NCBI GenBank assembly: GCA_017860085.1
Contig: JAFNAJ010000119.1
Location: 1 to 7,525 of the forward strand
Direction of reading: 5' to 3'
Length of the DNA: 7,525 nt
DNA from: Acidobacteriota bacterium
Lineage (GTDB): Bacteria > Acidobacteriota > Vicinamibacteria > Vicinamibacterales > JAFNAJ01
A model generated the notes under the pieces. It made no database searches. It saw only the letters and a program-made list of their open reading frames with translations, and was not told the origin of the DNA. The translations under genes and the position numbers were made by a program. Shown here one piece after another: positions 5,826-7,525 of the stretch. Within the stretch, counting starts at the first letter, position 1, and the number at the start of each line of letters is the position of its first letter.

Positions 5826-6356
5826 ATGTCCAGCGTCTCCTCCCCCGGGGCCGGCATCCGCATCTTCGTCACCGGTGGCACGTTCGACAAGGAGTACGAC
5901 GAGATTCACGGCCGGCTCTTCTTCCAGGACACTCACGTCGGTGAGATGCTGCGCCTCGGGCGCTGCCGCCTCGACGTCTCGATTCGCACGCTCATGATGG
6001 TCGACAGTCTCGAGATCACCGACGCCGATCGCTCGCTGGTCGTCCGCAACTGTCGCGACTGCCCCCACCCCCGCATCGTCGTCACCCACGGGACCGACAC
6101 GATGGTGGAGACGGCGCGCGCGTTGGCCGAGGCCGGGCTGCACGACAAGACGATCGTGCTGACGGGTGCGATGATCCCGTTTGCCTTCGGCAGTTCCGAT
6201 GGCCTCTTCAACCTCGGCAGCGCGCTCTCGTTCGTGCAGGCGCTGCCGCCGGGCGTTTACGTCGCGATGAATGGGCGCTGGTTCCCCTGGAACCGGGTCC
6301 GGAAGAACCGGGACACGGGCGTCTTCGACGAGGTTCCGCTCGAAGGAGCCCGCTGA
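5826..6356 (+). CDS. Short asparaginase-like protein (N-terminal catalytic domain only)
   Basis: A 176-residue protein corresponding to the N-terminal half of type I/II L-asparaginases (about 330 residues). Visible motifs: VTGGTFDKEY (15-24), with Thr16 at the position of the nucleophile; DSLEITDAD (60-68), with Ser61 equivalent to the substrate-binding Ser; THGTDTMVETA (87-97), with the second catalytic Thr90/Asp91; LTGAMIPFAFGSSDG (112-126); and MNGRWFPWNRVRKNRD (148-163), with Lys160 probably replacing the catalytic Lys. The product stops soon after that Lys, so the C-terminal domain, which supplies residues to the neighbouring active site, is absent. Short proteins of this kind are known as conserved stand-alone versions, so this is unlikely to be a truncation. 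Expected activity is hydrolysis of Asn or a related amide, untested. ATG at 5826 is the only sensible start: an in-frame TAA lies at 5814 and no Shine-Dalgarno is evident, so the mRNA may be leaderless or short-leadered. Confidence 0.88.
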   Translation: MSSVSSPGAGIRIFVTGGTFDKEYDEIHGRLFFQDTHVGEMLRLGRCRLDVSIRTLMMVDSLEITDADRSLVVRNCRDCPHPRIVVTHGTDTMVETARALAEAGLHDKTIVLTGAMIPFAFGSSDGLFNLGSALSFVQALPPGVYVAMNGRWFPWNRVRKNRDTGVFDEVPLEGAR

Positions 6357-6373
6357 ATCCGCTCGAGCGGGTT
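6356..6373. terminator. Hairpin between convergent genes, possible bidirectional terminator
   Basis: AATCCGC (6356-6362) pairs with GCGGGTT (6367-6373) with one T-G wobble around a TCGA loop; the core CCGCTCGAGCGG is a perfect 12-base palindrome. It nearly fills the 23-nt gap between the stops of the asparaginase-like gene and the aminotransferase gene. No T-tract follows on either strand, so termination is only suggested by position. An overlapping stem (AGCCCGCT with AGCGGGTT) could compete with it. Confidence 0.4.
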
Positions 6374-6379
6374 GGCCGA

Positions 6380-7525
6380 CTACTTCACGAGCCTGAACGC
6401 GCGCTCCACCTCGCCGATCGACTCGTCGAGGATCTTGACCGCCACGTCGGCCTGCGCGCGGGTGAGCACGAGCGGTGGACTCAGTCGAAGCGCATTGCGC
6501 CCGGCGCCCAGCACCAGCAGGCCGCGCTTGAAGGCCTCGTCCACCACGGCGTCGCGCTCGGCCGTCGCCCGCTCCTTCGTCTGGCGGTTGCGGACGAACT
6601 CGATGCCGATCATCAGACCCCGGCCACGCACGTCGCCGATCATCGGGTGCTGGGCCGCGAGGTCGCGCAGGCCTTCGATGAGGTGCGCCCCGACTTCGGC
6701 CGCGTTGGCGACGAGTGTCTCTTTCAGCAACTTGATGGTGGCCAGCGCCGCGGCGCAGGCCACGGGGTTGCCGCCGAACGTGCTCGCGTGAGCGCCAGGC
6801 CGCCACCCCATGATGTCGGCCTTGGCCGAGCAGAGCCCGAGCGGCAGTCCCGAGGCGACGCCCTTGGCGATGCTCACCATGTCGGCCTTCAGGTCGAAGT
6901 GCTCGCAGGCGAACATCTTGCCGGTGCGCCCCATTCCCGACTGCACCTCGTCGACGATGAGCAGGATGCCGTGCTGTCTGGCCAGTCCCTTCAATCGGTC
7001 GTGGAACTGCTTGGGCGGCACCAGGTAGCCTCCCTCACCCTGGATGGGCTCGACGACGATGGCCGCCACTTCGTCTGGTGAGACGAGGTGCAGGAACACC
7101 TGCTCCTCGAGGAAGCCCAGGCACTCGGCCTGGCACGTGTCTGGTTTCAGCCCGACCGGACACCGGTAGCACTCGGCGTAGGGGGCGTGGAACACGCCGG
7201 GCGCCGTGGGCCCGAACCCCTTGCGCTGCACAGCCCGGCTGGCCGTCAGGCCGAGTGAGCCAAGCGTGCGGCCGTGGAACGACCCGATGAAGGCCACGAG
7301 GAACGGCCGCTTGGTGTGGTACTTGGCCAGCTTGATGGCTGCCTCGTTCGCCTCGGTCCCGGAGTTGCCAAAGAACGTGCGCACCGGCCCGTTGATGGGC
7401 ACGATGCCCGCGACCTCCTCTGCCAGGCGGACCTGCGGCTCGTAGTAGAAGTCGGTGCCCGACATGTGCAGGAACTTCTGTGCCTGCTCCACGACGGCCT
7501 GCACGACCTCCGGGTGCGAATGGCC
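6380..7525 (-). CDS. Class III PLP-dependent aminotransferase (acetylornithine/GABA aminotransferase-like), N-terminus beyond window
   Basis: The frame is open to the right edge, giving 381 visible residues of an expected 430-450. It starts at GHSHPEVV, the conserved GHxHP motif, so roughly 60 N-terminal residues are missing. Numbered from that Gly: GTEAN (56-60) and SFHGRT (82-87) bind the PLP phosphate and ring, EPIQGEGG (159-166) is present, Asp192 in VDEVQSGMGRTG contacts the pyridine nitrogen, Lys221 in IAKGVASGLPLG is the Schiff-base lysine, and STFGGNP (248-254) completes the pocket across the dimer. An insertion with four cysteines (119, 122, 131, 135; ECYRCPVG...C...C) marks a subgroup annotated variously as aspartate aminotransferase family, acetylornithine-type or 4-aminobutyrate aminotransferase. 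Substrate cannot be read from sequence, and no arginine, GABA or lysine pathway gene is next to it. All catalytic residues are intact. Confidence 0.93.
   Translation of the reverse strand, partial: GHSHPEVVQAVVEQAQKFLHMSGTDFYYEPQVRLAEEVAGIVPINGPVRTFFGNSGTEANEAAIKLAKYHTKRPFLVAFIGSFHGRTLGSLGLTASRAVQRKGFGPTAPGVFHAPYAECYRCPVGLKPDTCQAECLGFLEEQVFLHLVSPDEVAAIVVEPIQGEGGYLVPPKQFHDRLKGLARQHGILLIVDEVQSGMGRTGKMFACEHFDLKADMVSIAKGVASGLPLGLCSAKADIMGWRPGAHASTFGGNPVACAAALATIKLLKETLVANAAEVGAHLIEGLRDLAAQHPMIGDVRGRGLMIGIEFVRNRQTKERATAERDAVVDEAFKRGLLVLGAGRNALRLSPPLVLTRAQADVAVKILDESIGEVERAFRLVK

Noticed and set aside
5745..6806. N-terminal extension of the yraN frame to 482 codons
   Set aside because: Upstream of 5744 the frame runs antisense through the asparaginase-like gene and into the aminotransferase region; only the last 128 codons match YraN.

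Overview
This 7.5 kb window is very GC-rich, with G/C strongly preferred at third codon positions. It reads as an ordinary chromosomal segment of a free-living bacterium. Several products look most like Acidobacteriota, possibly Vicinamibacteria or subgroup 6: the radical SAM protein with a CxFGGxPDC..C.C tail, the DUF4097 solenoid, the omega subunit style and the GT39-like membrane protein. That placement rests on recalled family resemblance, not on a search. I see no transposase, integrase, CRISPR array, toxin-antitoxin pair or recognisable defence system.

Layout from left to right. A minus-strand block holds rpoZ (omega subunit, GTG start at 1398), then a 37-39 codon ORF (1061-1180) overlapping the rpoZ stop by 4 nt, then a radical SAM enzyme (start 926) that runs off the left edge. 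Positions 1399-1812 have no gene; they hold the divergent leaders of rpoZ and of a small RRM RNA-binding protein (1813-2118, +). The RRM leader ends in a perfect hairpin one base from the Shine-Dalgarno. A strong UACG-tetraloop terminator (2138-2169) separates the RRM gene from a convergent exported DUF4097 protein (2178-3155, -). Divergent from that is a polytopic GT39-like membrane protein (about 3311-4993, +). Next come, on the minus strand, tRNA-Cys(GCA) and tRNA-Gly(GCC), both with encoded CCA, downstream of yraN (5358-5744, -). Divergent from yraN is a stand-alone asparaginase N-terminal-domain protein (5826-6356, +). It converges on a class III PLP aminotransferase (6380-7525, -) whose N-terminus lies beyond the right edge.

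The genes alternate strand almost one by one, so most are probably separate transcription units. The only operon-like arrangement is rpoZ plus the small ORF, possibly with the radical SAM gene. No shared pathway is evident: the contents are transcription (omega), RNA binding, translation (tRNAs), envelope or glycan functions (DUF4097, GT39-like) and amino-acid metabolism (asparaginase-like, aminotransferase). The items most worth following up are the unlisted small ORF coupled to rpoZ, the hairpin-gated RRM leader, the unknown substrate of the radical SAM enzyme, and a REP-like degenerate palindrome between yraN and the asparaginase gene. I do not find a convincing new multi-gene system here.
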